DNA of 62,854 nt from Oscillospiraceae bacterium (GTDB taxonomy: Bacteria > Bacillota > Clostridia > Oscillospirales > Ruminococcaceae), in assembly GCA_017560985.1 (NCBI GenBank), contig JAFZDX010000107.1, positions 1-62,854 of the forward strand. The letters run 5' to 3'. Below are positions 46,818 through 54,567 of this stretch, one piece after another. Numbering within the stretch: position 1 is the first letter of the stretch; each line of letters begins with the position of its first letter. The notes beneath the pieces were generated by a model. That model did not search any database and had not been told where the DNA came from. It was given only the letters and a program-made list of their open reading frames with translations. A program made the translations under genes and the position numbers.

Positions 46818-47663
46818 ATGAAATTTTTTCTCAAAATTAATCTTTTAAAAGAAAACAGTTTAAGCGTTGTAAAACAGGTACTGGAGATACTTGATAATTC
46901 AAATCATCAATATATGCTGTGCTGTGATGATAAGCTAGGTGATATTGTAACTACAGACCGATGTGCTGTTTCACAAACAGAAGGTATTAAATGGTGCGAT
47001 GTAATTATCACTGTGGGCGGTGATGGTACACTATTGAATGTAGGCGAAATGGCATCTGACTTTAATAAACCTATCTTTGGTATCAATACAGGTCACCTGG
47101 GATTTCTTACAGCCATTGAACGAAATGAACTTGATCTTCTTAAAGAAATTGAAAACAGTGATGTTTTCACTGTGAAAAGACACCACTTCATACAGGTAAA
47201 AGTTAATGATCGTGACTGGAAATATTGTCTGAATGACTTTGTTGTATCAAAAAATATTTACAGTAATACTGTACAGTTGATTTTACAGTCAAATGGCAGC
47301 CAGATAATGCAGTTTTCCGGTGATGGCGTAATCATTGCCACGTCAACAGGTTCCACAGCATATTCACTTTCTGTAGGTGGGCCTATTGTGGACAGCGATC
47401 TTGAAGCTATGATAATAAGCCCGGTTGCTCCACACAGCCTGAACAGAACTTCTATGGTTCTTGGCAAAGATAAACATATTACGATCTCTGCCAGTGACAG
47501 AAGTGACAACAAAGCATATATTGCTTTTGATGGTGCAGACCACATAGAATTAAACAGTGAAGATGAAGTGACTGTACGTTTGTCAGATAAATTTGTATCT
47601 ATTTATACATTGGGCAAATTTGGGCAGTTTGAAAAAGTAGATAAAAAACTTAAATCAAGATAA
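46818..47663 (+). CDS. nadK: NAD kinase
   Basis: NadK makes NADP from NAD. The 281-aa protein has the catalytic GGDGT (67-71), INTGHLGFLTA, LNDFVVSK and DGVIIATSTGSTAYSLSVGGP. The ATG at 46818 lies 1 nt after the tlyA stop with TTGGTG upstream. NadK sits between tlyA and argR in the canonical Clostridia order. Confidence 0.95.
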   Translation: MKFFLKINLLKENSLSVVKQVLEILDNSNHQYMLCCDDKLGDIVTTDRCAVSQTEGIKWCDVIITVGGDGTLLNVGEMASDFNKPIFGINTGHLGFLTAIERNELDLLKEIENSDVFTVKRHHFIQVKVNDRDWKYCLNDFVVSKNIYSNTVQLILQSNGSQIMQFSGDGVIIATSTGSTAYSLSVGGPIVDSDLEAMIISPVAPHSLNRTSMVLGKDKHITISASDRSDNKAYIAFDGADHIELNSEDEVTVRLSDKFVSIYTLGKFGQFEKVDKKLKSR

Positions 47664-47685
47664 TATATAGTAAAAGGAGTTTACC

Positions 47686-48141
47686 ATGAAAAAGGCCAGA
47701 CACAAAAAAATACTTTCTCTTATCAGCGAATTCAATATTGACAGACAGGAAGTTCTTCTGGACTATCTTAAAAAAGAAGGTTTTAAGGTAACACAGGCTA
47801 CTGTTTCAAGAGACATCAAAGAACTTAATCTGGTAAAAATTGTATCTTCAAACGGCGAATATAAATATGCACAGAATACCATTGTTGAAGATACAAAAGC
47901 TACTTTTACTCGTTTTGACTTTATTTTCTCTGAATCAATCAAATCTGTTGATTATGCAAACAATATAATTGTTATCAAATGCCGGGCTGCTATGGCACAG
48001 GCTGCATGTGAAGTGTTTGACAACCTTCATTGGGATGGTGTTGTAGGTACACTTGCAGGTGAAAACACAATTTTTATCGTTGTAAGAACAGAAGAAATTG
48101 CACACAATCTGTGTGAAAAACTGAAACAGTATATTAAATAA
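47686..48141 (+). CDS. argR: Arginine repressor-type regulator ArgR/AhrC
   Basis: ArgR is a hexameric regulator of arginine metabolism. The 151-aa protein has a winged-helix N-terminus with VTQATVSRDIKEL (35-47) and a C-terminal oligomerisation domain. The arginine-binding motif, usually GTxxGDDT, reads GTLAGENT here (Glu126-Asn127 in place of Asp-Asp). DNA binding looks intact, but ligand binding may be altered. AAAGGAG precedes the ATG. No arginine-pathway gene lies in the window; the place next to recN is conserved in Firmicutes. Confidence 0.9.
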   Translation: MKKARHKKILSLISEFNIDRQEVLLDYLKKEGFKVTQATVSRDIKELNLVKIVSSNGEYKYAQNTIVEDTKATFTRFDFIFSESIKSVDYANNIIVIKCRAAMAQAACEVFDNLHWDGVVGTLAGENTIFIVVRTEEIAHNLCEKLKQYIK

Positions 48142-48152
48142 AGGGTATTTAA

Positions 48153-49820
48153 ATGCTTTGTGAACTTATTATAGAAAATGTGGCGGTTATCGAAAAAGCC
48201 AGTATAAACTTTTCCGAAGGTTTTACTTGCCTTACAGGCGAAACCGGTGCTGGTAAATCCATTATTATTGACTCTATCAATGCCATAATGGGCGAAAGAA
48301 TTTCAAAAAATATTGTAAGAACAGGTGCAGATAAAGCATCTATTGTTGCTGTGTTTGAAAATCTGGAACAGAGTATAATTGACAAAGCATTGGAAATGGA
48401 TATTGATCTGCGTGATGAATGCATAGTATCACGTCAGATTACAGCAGAAGGCAAAAGTACAGCAAGAATAAATGCTGTGCCTTATCCTGTTTCTGTGCTG
48501 AAAACACTTTTCAGTGATGCTATCAATATTCACGGTCAGCACGACAGCCAGAGTCTTCTTACTCCATCAAAACATATCGGAATTCTTGATTCTTTCGGAA
48601 CAGATTCGGCTATAAAAGCTACATATGGTCAGTTATATAAAGAATACATTTCTATTGAAAAACAGATTAAAGAACTGGAAGAAATAGACAGGGACAAACG
48701 GAATACACTGGATCTACTGTCTTTTCAGGTCCAGGAAATTGAAGATGCTCAGCTTTCAGCTGAAGAAGAACAGCAGTTGAACAATGACAAACAGCTTATA
48801 AAAAATGCAGAACACATTCTTTCCTCTCTTTCAGATGCCTATAATTATCTTTTTGGTGACGATGATATTCTTGGCGGTCTTTCAGCCTTGCAGGAAGCTG
48901 CAATGAGTACAGAAAAAGTATGTTCTTTTGCTGAAGTTCTTTCCAATATCAGTGAAAAACTGAATGATGCCGCTGCTATAGCACAGGACGCAGGTTTTGA
49001 GCTTAAAAGTTTTATGGATGACTTTGATATTGATATTTCTGATATCGATACTATCGAAGAAAGACTTGATGTTTATTATAGAATGAAACGTAAATATGGC
49101 CCTGAAGTTGAAGATGTATTGGCGTTTTATGAAGAAAGTAAAAAGGAACTGGAAAAAATAGAGTTTGCCCGGGAAAAACTGGAAAAACTGTATGACAAAA
49201 GAAAAGTAATTACGGACAAGCTGTCCATTTCTGCAGGCAGACTGACACAGAACAGAAAAGATGTATTTGATAAACTTGCATCTGAAATCCAACAATCATT
49301 GGTATTTCTCAATATGCCTGACGTTAAACTTTATCTTTCCTGCGAAGAAAAAAAATATAGTTCTGACGGTAAGGATGATATAGAATTTCTTATTTCCACC
49401 AACAAAGGCGAAAATGCCAAGCCTATGGCTAAGATTGCTTCTGGTGGCGAATTGTCCAGAATTATGCTTGCAATAAAAAGTGTCCTGGCTGAAAAAGAAG
49501 ATACACACACACTTATTTTTGATGAAATTGATACCGGTGTTTCTGGTTCAGCCGCAATGAAAATAGGTAAACTTTTAAAACAAACTTCAGCAGGCAAGCA
49601 GGTGTTGTGCGTTACACACTCTGCACAGATAGCTGCTTTCGCTGATAACCATCTTTTTATTCAAAAAAACACCAGGGATGATTCTACATACACTTCAGTT
49701 ACATTACTGGATGAAACTGAAAGGGAAAGGGAAGTTGCCAGAATTATTTCAGGTGATAATATTTCCCAGACTGCCCTTATGAACGCCCGTGAAATGATAT
49801 CACTTGCAAAAAACAGTTGA
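48153..49820 (+). CDS. recN: DNA repair protein RecN
   Basis: RecN is an SMC-like ATPase in double-strand break repair. The 555-aa protein has Walker A GETGAGKS (29-36), long coiled coils roughly from 155 to 380, KIASGGELSRIMLAIKS (the ABC signature region) and Walker B LIFDEIDTGVSG. All ATPase motifs are intact. It is the last gene of the operon; its stop codon lies within the -35 box of the tyrS promoter. Confidence 0.96.
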   Translation: MLCELIIENVAVIEKASINFSEGFTCLTGETGAGKSIIIDSINAIMGERISKNIVRTGADKASIVAVFENLEQSIIDKALEMDIDLRDECIVSRQITAEGKSTARINAVPYPVSVLKTLFSDAINIHGQHDSQSLLTPSKHIGILDSFGTDSAIKATYGQLYKEYISIEKQIKELEEIDRDKRNTLDLLSFQVQEIEDAQLSAEEEQQLNNDKQLIKNAEHILSSLSDAYNYLFGDDDILGGLSALQEAAMSTEKVCSFAEVLSNISEKLNDAAAIAQDAGFELKSFMDDFDIDISDIDTIEERLDVYYRMKRKYGPEVEDVLAFYEESKKELEKIEFAREKLEKLYDKRKVITDKLSISAGRLTQNRKDVFDKLASEIQQSLVFLNMPDVKLYLSCEEKKYSSDGKDDIEFLISTNKGENAKPMAKIASGGELSRIMLAIKSVLAEKEDTHTLIFDEIDTGVSGSAAMKIGKLLKQTSAGKQVLCVTHSAQIAAFADNHLFIQKNTRDDSTYTSVTLLDETEREREVARIISGDNISQTALMNAREMISLAKNS

Positions 49821-49845
49821 CAATTTTTTATCACAGTGCTATCAT
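49817..49845 (+). promoter_or_regulatory. SigA-type promoter of the tyrS T-box transcript
   Basis: TTGACA (49817-49822) and TATCAT (49840-49845) are separated by 17 nt. The perfect -35 overlaps the recN stop codon. The start point would be around 49852, just ahead of the T-box stem I. Confidence 0.75.
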
Positions 49846-49868
49846 AATTCATATATTAAAACGCTATG

Positions 49869-50116
49869 ACAAAGACAAGTAACTGGAAAAGTGCGGTTTA
49901 GAGAGAGTGCGGTTGGTGAAAGCACGACTTGAGTTTTCAGCGAATACCCTTTAGAGCGGCAGTCCGAAATTACAGTAGGCGCTGACGGCAGTTCCCGTTA
50001 CAGAACAAAAAGTCTTTGTACTTTGTGAGACGGATTATTGCGAGATATTCCGTAAACAGAGGTGGTACCGTGTTATATTTAACGCCCTCTGCCAGAACGG
50101 CAGGCGGCGTTTTTTT
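49869..50116 (+). promoter_or_regulatory. T-box riboswitch, tyrosyl-tRNA responsive
   Basis: This leader before tyrS has all main T-box parts. Stem I is closed by ACAAAGAC (49869-49876) with GTCTTTGT (50012-50019). Inside it are AGAGAG, GGTTGGTGAAAGC and the specifier region GAATACC, with UAC at 49945-49947 matching Tyr. The conserved T-box AGGTGGTACCGTG lies at 50060-50072, followed by a terminator. Uncharged tRNA-Tyr should favour the antiterminator and turn tyrS on. Confidence 0.93.
50081..50116 (+). terminator. Regulated terminator of the tyrS T-box
   Basis: The arms AACGCCCTCTGCC and GGCAGGCGGCGTT pair over 13 positions with one C-C mismatch and one wobble, followed by a run of seven T residues. 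The 5' arm follows the T-box and competes with the antiterminator. Confidence 0.88.
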
Positions 50117-50168
50117 ATTTCCATTTTGCCCGCCAGCTGAAAAAAAGATTTTTAAGGAGGACTTAATA

Positions 50169-51422
50169 ATGGAATTTAATGGCATGAAATTACCTGATAA
50201 CGCTTTTGACCTGCTGGTAGAAAGAGGTCTTATTGCAGGCGTTACAAACCCAGAAATCGTACGTGAACTGATGGAAAAAGAAAAAATCACATTCTACATC
50301 GGTTTTGACCCAACAGCTGACAGCCTTCACGTAGGTCACTTCCTGCAGCTGCTGGTTATGAGATATATGCAGATGTACGGTCACAGACCAATCGCTCTTA
50401 TCGGCGGCGGCACTTGTATGATTGGTGACCCTTCCGGTAAAGCTGATATGCGTCGTATTATGCCAAGAGAAGAAATTGATGCTAACGGCGAAAAATTCAA
50501 AGTTACAATGAAAAAACTGCTTGATTTCTCTGAAGGCAAAGCTATTATGCTGAACAATGCTGACTGGCTGATGGAACTTAACTATGTTAACTTCCTGCGT
50601 GAAGTAGGCTGGCATTTCTCTGTAAACAAAATGCTGTCTGCTGATGCTTTCAAAGTAAGAATGGACAGAGATATCGGTCTTACATTTACAGAATTCAACT
50701 ACATGCTTATGCAGGGTTACGACTTCTACCGTCTGTTCAATGACTACGGCTGTATCGCACAGTTTGGCGGTTCTGACCAGTGGTCAAACATTCTTGCAGG
50801 TACAGAACTTATCCGTAAAAAAGACGGTAAAGATGCTTACGGTGTAACATTCAACCTGCTCACAACTGCTGACGGCGTAAAAATGGGTAAAACAGTTAAA
50901 GGTGCTGTATGGCTTGACCCAACAAAAACTACTCCATACGAATTCTTCCAGTACTGGAGAAATATCAATGATGCTGACGTTGCAAACTGTATGCGTATGC
51001 TTACACTTATCCCCCTGGAAGAAATCGATGCTTATGTTGAAAAAGGCGGCGCTGCATTCAACGAAGCAAAAGAAAGACTTGCATACATCCTGACAGAAAT
51101 GATTCACTCCAAAGAAGACGCAGACCTGGCTCTGAAAACTTCACGTGAACTTTTCTCCGGTGCTGCAAACAGCGATACAATGCCTGCATTTGCACTTTCT
51201 GATGAAAACTTTACAGATGGCAAAATCGCTATCCTTGATCTGCTGGTTGCATCCAAACTTGCTCCATCCAAATCAGAAGCAAGACGTCTTGTTCTCCAGG
51301 GCGGTATCCTTGTAAATGATGAAAAAATTGAAGCTATTGATGCTGCATGGGATAAAGCAGCATTTGGCGAAACATTTATCGTTAAAAAAGGCAAGAAAAC
51401 ATTTCTTAAAATTACATTGTAA
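50169..51422 (+). CDS. tyrS: Tyrosyl-tRNA synthetase
   Basis: TyrS charges tRNA-Tyr. The 417-aa class I enzyme has the HIGH-type HVGH (54-57), QGYDFYRLF, GGSDQWSNI, the KMSKS-type KMGKT followed by GAVWLD, and a C-terminal S4 RNA-binding domain (APSKSEARRLVLQGG). The ATG at 50169 has AAGGAGG upstream. An in-frame GTG-initiated extension exists back through the T-box, but that region is the structured leader. Codon use is strongly biased. Confidence 0.96.
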   Translation: MEFNGMKLPDNAFDLLVERGLIAGVTNPEIVRELMEKEKITFYIGFDPTADSLHVGHFLQLLVMRYMQMYGHRPIALIGGGTCMIGDPSGKADMRRIMPREEIDANGEKFKVTMKKLLDFSEGKAIMLNNADWLMELNYVNFLREVGWHFSVNKMLSADAFKVRMDRDIGLTFTEFNYMLMQGYDFYRLFNDYGCIAQFGGSDQWSNILAGTELIRKKDGKDAYGVTFNLLTTADGVKMGKTVKGAVWLDPTKTTPYEFFQYWRNINDADVANCMRMLTLIPLEEIDAYVEKGGAAFNEAKERLAYILTEMIHSKEDADLALKTSRELFSGAANSDTMPAFALSDENFTDGKIAILDLLVASKLAPSKSEARRLVLQGGILVNDEKIEAIDAAWDKAAFGETFIVKKGKKTFLKITL

Positions 51423-51432
51423 TTAAATATTT

Positions 51433-51461
51433 AAGCGGACTGAAATTCAGTCCGCTTTTTT
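51433..51461. terminator. Terminator after tyrS, possibly bidirectional
   Basis: AAGCGGACTGAA and TTCAGTCCGCTT form a near-perfect stem with a tight loop, followed by TTTT on the plus strand. On the minus strand the hairpin lies directly after the radical SAM stop codon (51460) but lacks a long U run. Confidence 0.85.
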
Positions 51462-52713
51462 ATAATTCAATTTTTTCAGGGAAAGCCTGTTTTCTCATAA
51501 TTCCCCACATTTTATCAATGTAGGAAAGGGTATAGAAATTTTCGTAATAATGATAATAAAATGCGCCTTTTAAGGTCATAGAATAAATACCGTCTTTTTC
51601 TGTGATAAAGCCAAGAAGCTTTGCAACTGCAATTTCCATCCCATACATTTTTTTCAGTTTTCTGCCAAAGAATACCTCAAAATCTTTTTCGCTTACTTTT
51701 GTGCTGTATGCAGTCCAGAAAAGGTAATATATCATCCTTTGTCTTTCTGTGAATCTTATTGTAAGTGAAGTAGCCAACTTATCACTGTCAATTCGCTTGC
51801 AGTATTCATCTACAGAAAAAGTATTTATTTTGAACTGATCTTTCAACAATGTTGTTGCAGAACAGCCAAAGCCCAGAAAATTATCTCTTGTCATAGACGA
51901 GTATTCAGCCTGTTTTTCGCTGGCAAACGTCCATATGGAGCTGCGGTCATATCCTTTTGAAATGCAGTATTCTGTGATTTCGTCCAATAATTTTCTTTTG
52001 TCTTTTTTATTCATTGCCTTTACAGTGCTGCTGGTAAATGTAAAGTCAATAAATGGATAAATGGCAACGTGATTTGCGCCATTTGAAAAAGCTGTGTCAA
52101 TGTCTTTTCTCAGGTCGTCAAATGTCTGCTGCGGCAATGCAAAAATAAAATCCATGGATACTGTTTCAAAGCTGACTTCAGTAAGCGCTGCAAAAATTTT
52201 CTCTTCATCAGCTGTTTTTCTTCCGAGAATATTCCGGTATTTATCCTGAAATGACTGTATACCTATACTCAGTTTAGTTACTCCGGCTTCTTTCAGCTTG
52301 TTTAAAACCGGAATGGTTACGTTGTCAGGATGCAACTCCAGTCCTATTCCTTCTGTAATTGTGAAATATTCTTTCAGAGTGTCCACAATTTCTTTAATTC
52401 TGTCAATAGCAAGGGCTGGAGTACCGCCACCAAAATACAAACTTGTTACTATTTTCTTTTCGTTATATTGGCTGCCGACTTTATGTATCTCTTTTAAAAG
52501 ATAATCAATATATTTATTGCATTTTTCTTCAGTATATATTTCTTTACAGTACGGACAAAAATTACATATGCTTTTACAAAATGGAATATGTACATAAAGA
52601 CCTAAATTTTCGCAGTTTTCGTAATGAAGAAAATCATCATATTCATTTGTGAAAGTAAAAGGTTTTGTGGAACGTGTAAGCCACATTCTTGTAAAATCAG
52701 TAATTAAACTCAT
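51460..52713 (-). CDS. Radical SAM protein, HemN/HemW (coproporphyrinogen III oxidase-like) family
   Basis: This 417-aa protein has the HemN/HemW layout. A short leader precedes YVHIPFCKSICNFC with the cluster cysteines C46, C50 and C53 (CX3CX2C). FGGGTPALA, LSIGIQSFQD and a C-terminal HemN-type winged region follow. It is neither clearly HemN nor the standard HemW found beside lepA or hrcA-dnaK. It starts 8 nt after a second radical SAM gene and is probably translated from the same message. AAGGAG precedes the ATG. The substrate is unknown, and no haem or precursor-peptide gene is nearby. Confidence 0.85.
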   Translation of the reverse strand: MSLITDFTRMWLTRSTKPFTFTNEYDDFLHYENCENLGLYVHIPFCKSICNFCPYCKEIYTEEKCNKYIDYLLKEIHKVGSQYNEKKIVTSLYFGGGTPALAIDRIKEIVDTLKEYFTITEGIGLELHPDNVTIPVLNKLKEAGVTKLSIGIQSFQDKYRNILGRKTADEEKIFAALTEVSFETVSMDFIFALPQQTFDDLRKDIDTAFSNGANHVAIYPFIDFTFTSSTVKAMNKKDKRKLLDEITEYCISKGYDRSSIWTFASEKQAEYSSMTRDNFLGFGCSATTLLKDQFKINTFSVDEYCKRIDSDKLATSLTIRFTERQRMIYYLFWTAYSTKVSEKDFEVFFGRKLKKMYGMEIAVAKLLGFITEKDGIYSMTLKGAFYYHYYENFYTLSYIDKMWGIMRKQAFPEKIEL

Positions 52714-52721
52714 ATTTCTCC

Positions 52722-53624
52722 TTAAATATATCTGAGATATGTCATAAGCATTTCAAATATAATTTTAATATTTCCTCTGAACAGCAGTGTGTATTCCGCA
52801 ACAAAGAAATATCCGCATTGCTCACACAGCCCCTCTTCATGAATACATCTGCCACAGGTGCTTAATTTTCCGTCTTCTATAACAACACACTGATGACAAG
52901 GGGTAGGGAAGTCATTATTAATAAGATATTTAAATGCACTTTTAAGATTAAAAACAGGGCACTTTTCTTTAATCATATCTTTTATGTCTTTACAGCATTT
53001 TGCTTTTTCTTCTTTTGTCAAAGCAAGTTCTTTTGTATCAGGATATGGGGTATGGAAGTTAAATGAAACTGCCTTTACATTTTTGGTGTCTCTTGCAGTT
53101 CGGCATACATGCTTTACAGTGTCTTTATTTATCTGATTAATAGCCATATAGAAACAAATATTATCTGATGTTGCATTTTTAATATTTTCCATAATAAGAT
53201 CGTATGTGTCACCACGAATATCATTATGTTTTTCTCTGTCACCATCAAGGCTGAGCAAAATCAGATCAGCTTCAGGAAGGTCAAGAGGATATGTCCCATT
53301 TGTAACGACATTTACAATTAAAAATCCCATTTCCTTGGCTTCGATAACAAGATCACGCAATGTTTTATCTCCATCTTTCCAAAGGAATGTTTCACCGCCA
53401 CAGAAAAACAGGATTCTTACACCCATATCATACAGCTGCCGCATTTCATTTTTTATTTGTTCATAAGGGTGTACAACTGCGGTAATATTGTTTACAGAAC
53501 AGTGTTTGCATTTAAGGTTGCATTTATCTGTAACTATCACTGTACCCAGAATAGGCTTTTTCTGCCTGAACAGAATTGTTTTTACACCAAAAGCTGCAAG
53601 ATACGCAAAAGAGGAAAGCTTCAT
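52722..53624 (-). CDS. Radical SAM protein with three C-terminal CxxC pairs
   Basis: This 300-aa protein has the SAM-cluster motif CNLKCKHC (C35, C39, C42), FCGGETFLW (the GGE element) and NVVTNGTY. At the C-terminus are six cysteines in three CxxC pairs (C243/C246, C257/C260, C267/C270), which could hold an auxiliary Fe-S cluster of the SPASM/twitch kind. Both ends are hydrophobic (FAYLAAFGVKTILF and the last 28 residues), suggesting membrane contact. A strong GGAGGT precedes the ATG. It is the first gene of a two-gene unit; the substrate is unknown. Confidence 0.85.
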   Translation of the reverse strand: MKLSSFAYLAAFGVKTILFRQKKPILGTVIVTDKCNLKCKHCSVNNITAVVHPYEQIKNEMRQLYDMGVRILFFCGGETFLWKDGDKTLRDLVIEAKEMGFLIVNVVTNGTYPLDLPEADLILLSLDGDREKHNDIRGDTYDLIMENIKNATSDNICFYMAINQINKDTVKHVCRTARDTKNVKAVSFNFHTPYPDTKELALTKEEKAKCCKDIKDMIKEKCPVFNLKSAFKYLINNDFPTPCHQCVVIEDGKLSTCGRCIHEEGLCEQCGYFFVAEYTLLFRGNIKIIFEMLMTYLRYI

Positions 53625-53652
53625 AAATACCTCCGGATATTTTTATAATTAC

Positions 53653-53681
53653 AGTATATCATTATATAAGACTGCAAACAA
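53653..53681 (-). promoter_or_regulatory. Candidate promoter for the radical SAM pair
   Basis: On the minus strand TTGTTT (53681-53676) and TATACT (53658-53653) are separated by 17 nt, about 29 nt before the start codon. The match to consensus is moderate. Confidence 0.45.
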
Positions 53682-53716
53682 TTAAGATTTTCTTAATATT
53701 TATTTTGATACGATAT

Positions 53717-53745
53717 TTGATTTATTTTATGGAATAAGTTATAAT
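53717..53745 (+). promoter_or_regulatory. SigA-type promoter for the metallophosphoesterase gene
   Basis: TTGATT (53717-53722) and TATAAT (53740-53745) are separated by 17 nt, 40 nt before the TTG start codon. Confidence 0.6.
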
Positions 53746-53785
53746 TAATTATTACAAATTATTTTACTTTATTCTGGAGGTAAAT

Positions 53786-54472
53786 TTGTCAATTTTCGTA
53801 ATAGGTGATTTGCATCTGTCTTTTGGCGTGCAGAAGCCTATGGATATTTTTCAGGGCTGGGAAAACCACTGGCAGCGAATTGAAAAAAACTGGCGCAAAC
53901 TTGTAAAAGATACAGATACTGTTGTTATACCTGGGGATATTTCCTGGGGACTGACAATAGATGAAGTTTTGCCGGATTTTCAGTTTATAAACAATCTTCC
54001 TGGTCAGAAAATCATATCTAAAGGCAACCACGATTATTGGTGGCAGACAGCAAAAAAACTGCAGGAATTTGTGGAGAAAAATAATTTTGATACCATTAAG
54101 TTTCTTCACAACAACAGCTATGAGGTAGAGGATAAAATTATATGCGGTACCCGAGGCTGGATATTTGAAAACGGTCAGCGGCAGGATGAAAAAGTTATTC
54201 TTCGTGAAGCAGGCCGATTAAAAGCATCGCTGGATTTTAATAAAAACACAGATAAAGAGAAAATTGTCTTTCTCCATTATCCTACTGTTTATCAGGACCA
54301 GCGTGCTAATCATATAATTAACACACTTAAAGATTATAATATTAAAAGATGTTATTACGGACATCTCCACGGCAAAACAATTAATTATGCATTTAATGGT
54401 GTGCACGAAGGCACCAAATACAAATTAATTTCTGCTGATGCCATTGATTTTTGTCCATATATAATTGATTAA
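53786..54472 (+). CDS. Calcineurin-like metallophosphoesterase
   Basis: This 228-aa protein has all five phosphoesterase blocks: GDLHL (7-11), PGDISWG, GNHDYWW, FLHYP and GHLHG. There is no signal peptide, so it is cytosolic. The substrate could be a phosphomonoester or a nucleotide; the sequence does not tell. It starts at TTG (53786) with a strong CTGGAGGT site. It is a single-gene unit between its own promoter and the tig promoter. Confidence 0.9.
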   Translation: MSIFVIGDLHLSFGVQKPMDIFQGWENHWQRIEKNWRKLVKDTDTVVIPGDISWGLTIDEVLPDFQFINNLPGQKIISKGNHDYWWQTAKKLQEFVEKNNFDTIKFLHNNSYEVEDKIICGTRGWIFENGQRQDEKVILREAGRLKASLDFNKNTDKEKIVFLHYPTVYQDQRANHIINTLKDYNIKRCYYGHLHGKTINYAFNGVHEGTKYKLISADAIDFCPYIID

Positions 54473-54493
54473 TCTGTTTTTGTGTGATATAAT
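54465..54493 (+). promoter_or_regulatory. SigA-type promoter for tig-clpP-clpX
   Basis: TTGATT (54465-54470) overlaps the end of the metallophosphoesterase gene. TATAAT (54488-54493) follows after 17 nt. The start point would be near 54500. Confidence 0.65.
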
Positions 54494-54501
54494 TATTTAG
54501 T

Positions 54502-54523
54502 CATAGTGCGTTTTCGCGCTATG
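54502..54523 (+). other. 5'-terminal hairpin of the tig transcript
   Basis: CATAGTGCG (54502-54510) and CGCGCTATG (54515-54523) form a 9-bp stem (one G-T wobble) with a TTTT loop. It starts within a few bases of the predicted transcription start. There is no T run after it, so it is not a typical terminator; mRNA stabilisation is plausible. Confidence 0.55.
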
Positions 54524-54567
54524 GTACCATAATTTTTGATAAAAACAATTTAAGGAGTTTTAGAAAT

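Noticed and set aside
50016..50168. In-frame N-terminal extension of tyrS through the T-box
   Set aside because: The region is the structured leader with T-box and terminator. The ATG at 50169 has a perfect ribosome-binding site and the standard TyrS N-terminus.
51460..53624. RiPP biosynthesis cluster
   Set aside because: There are two radical SAM enzymes, but I find no precursor peptide, peptidase or exporter gene in or beside the pair.
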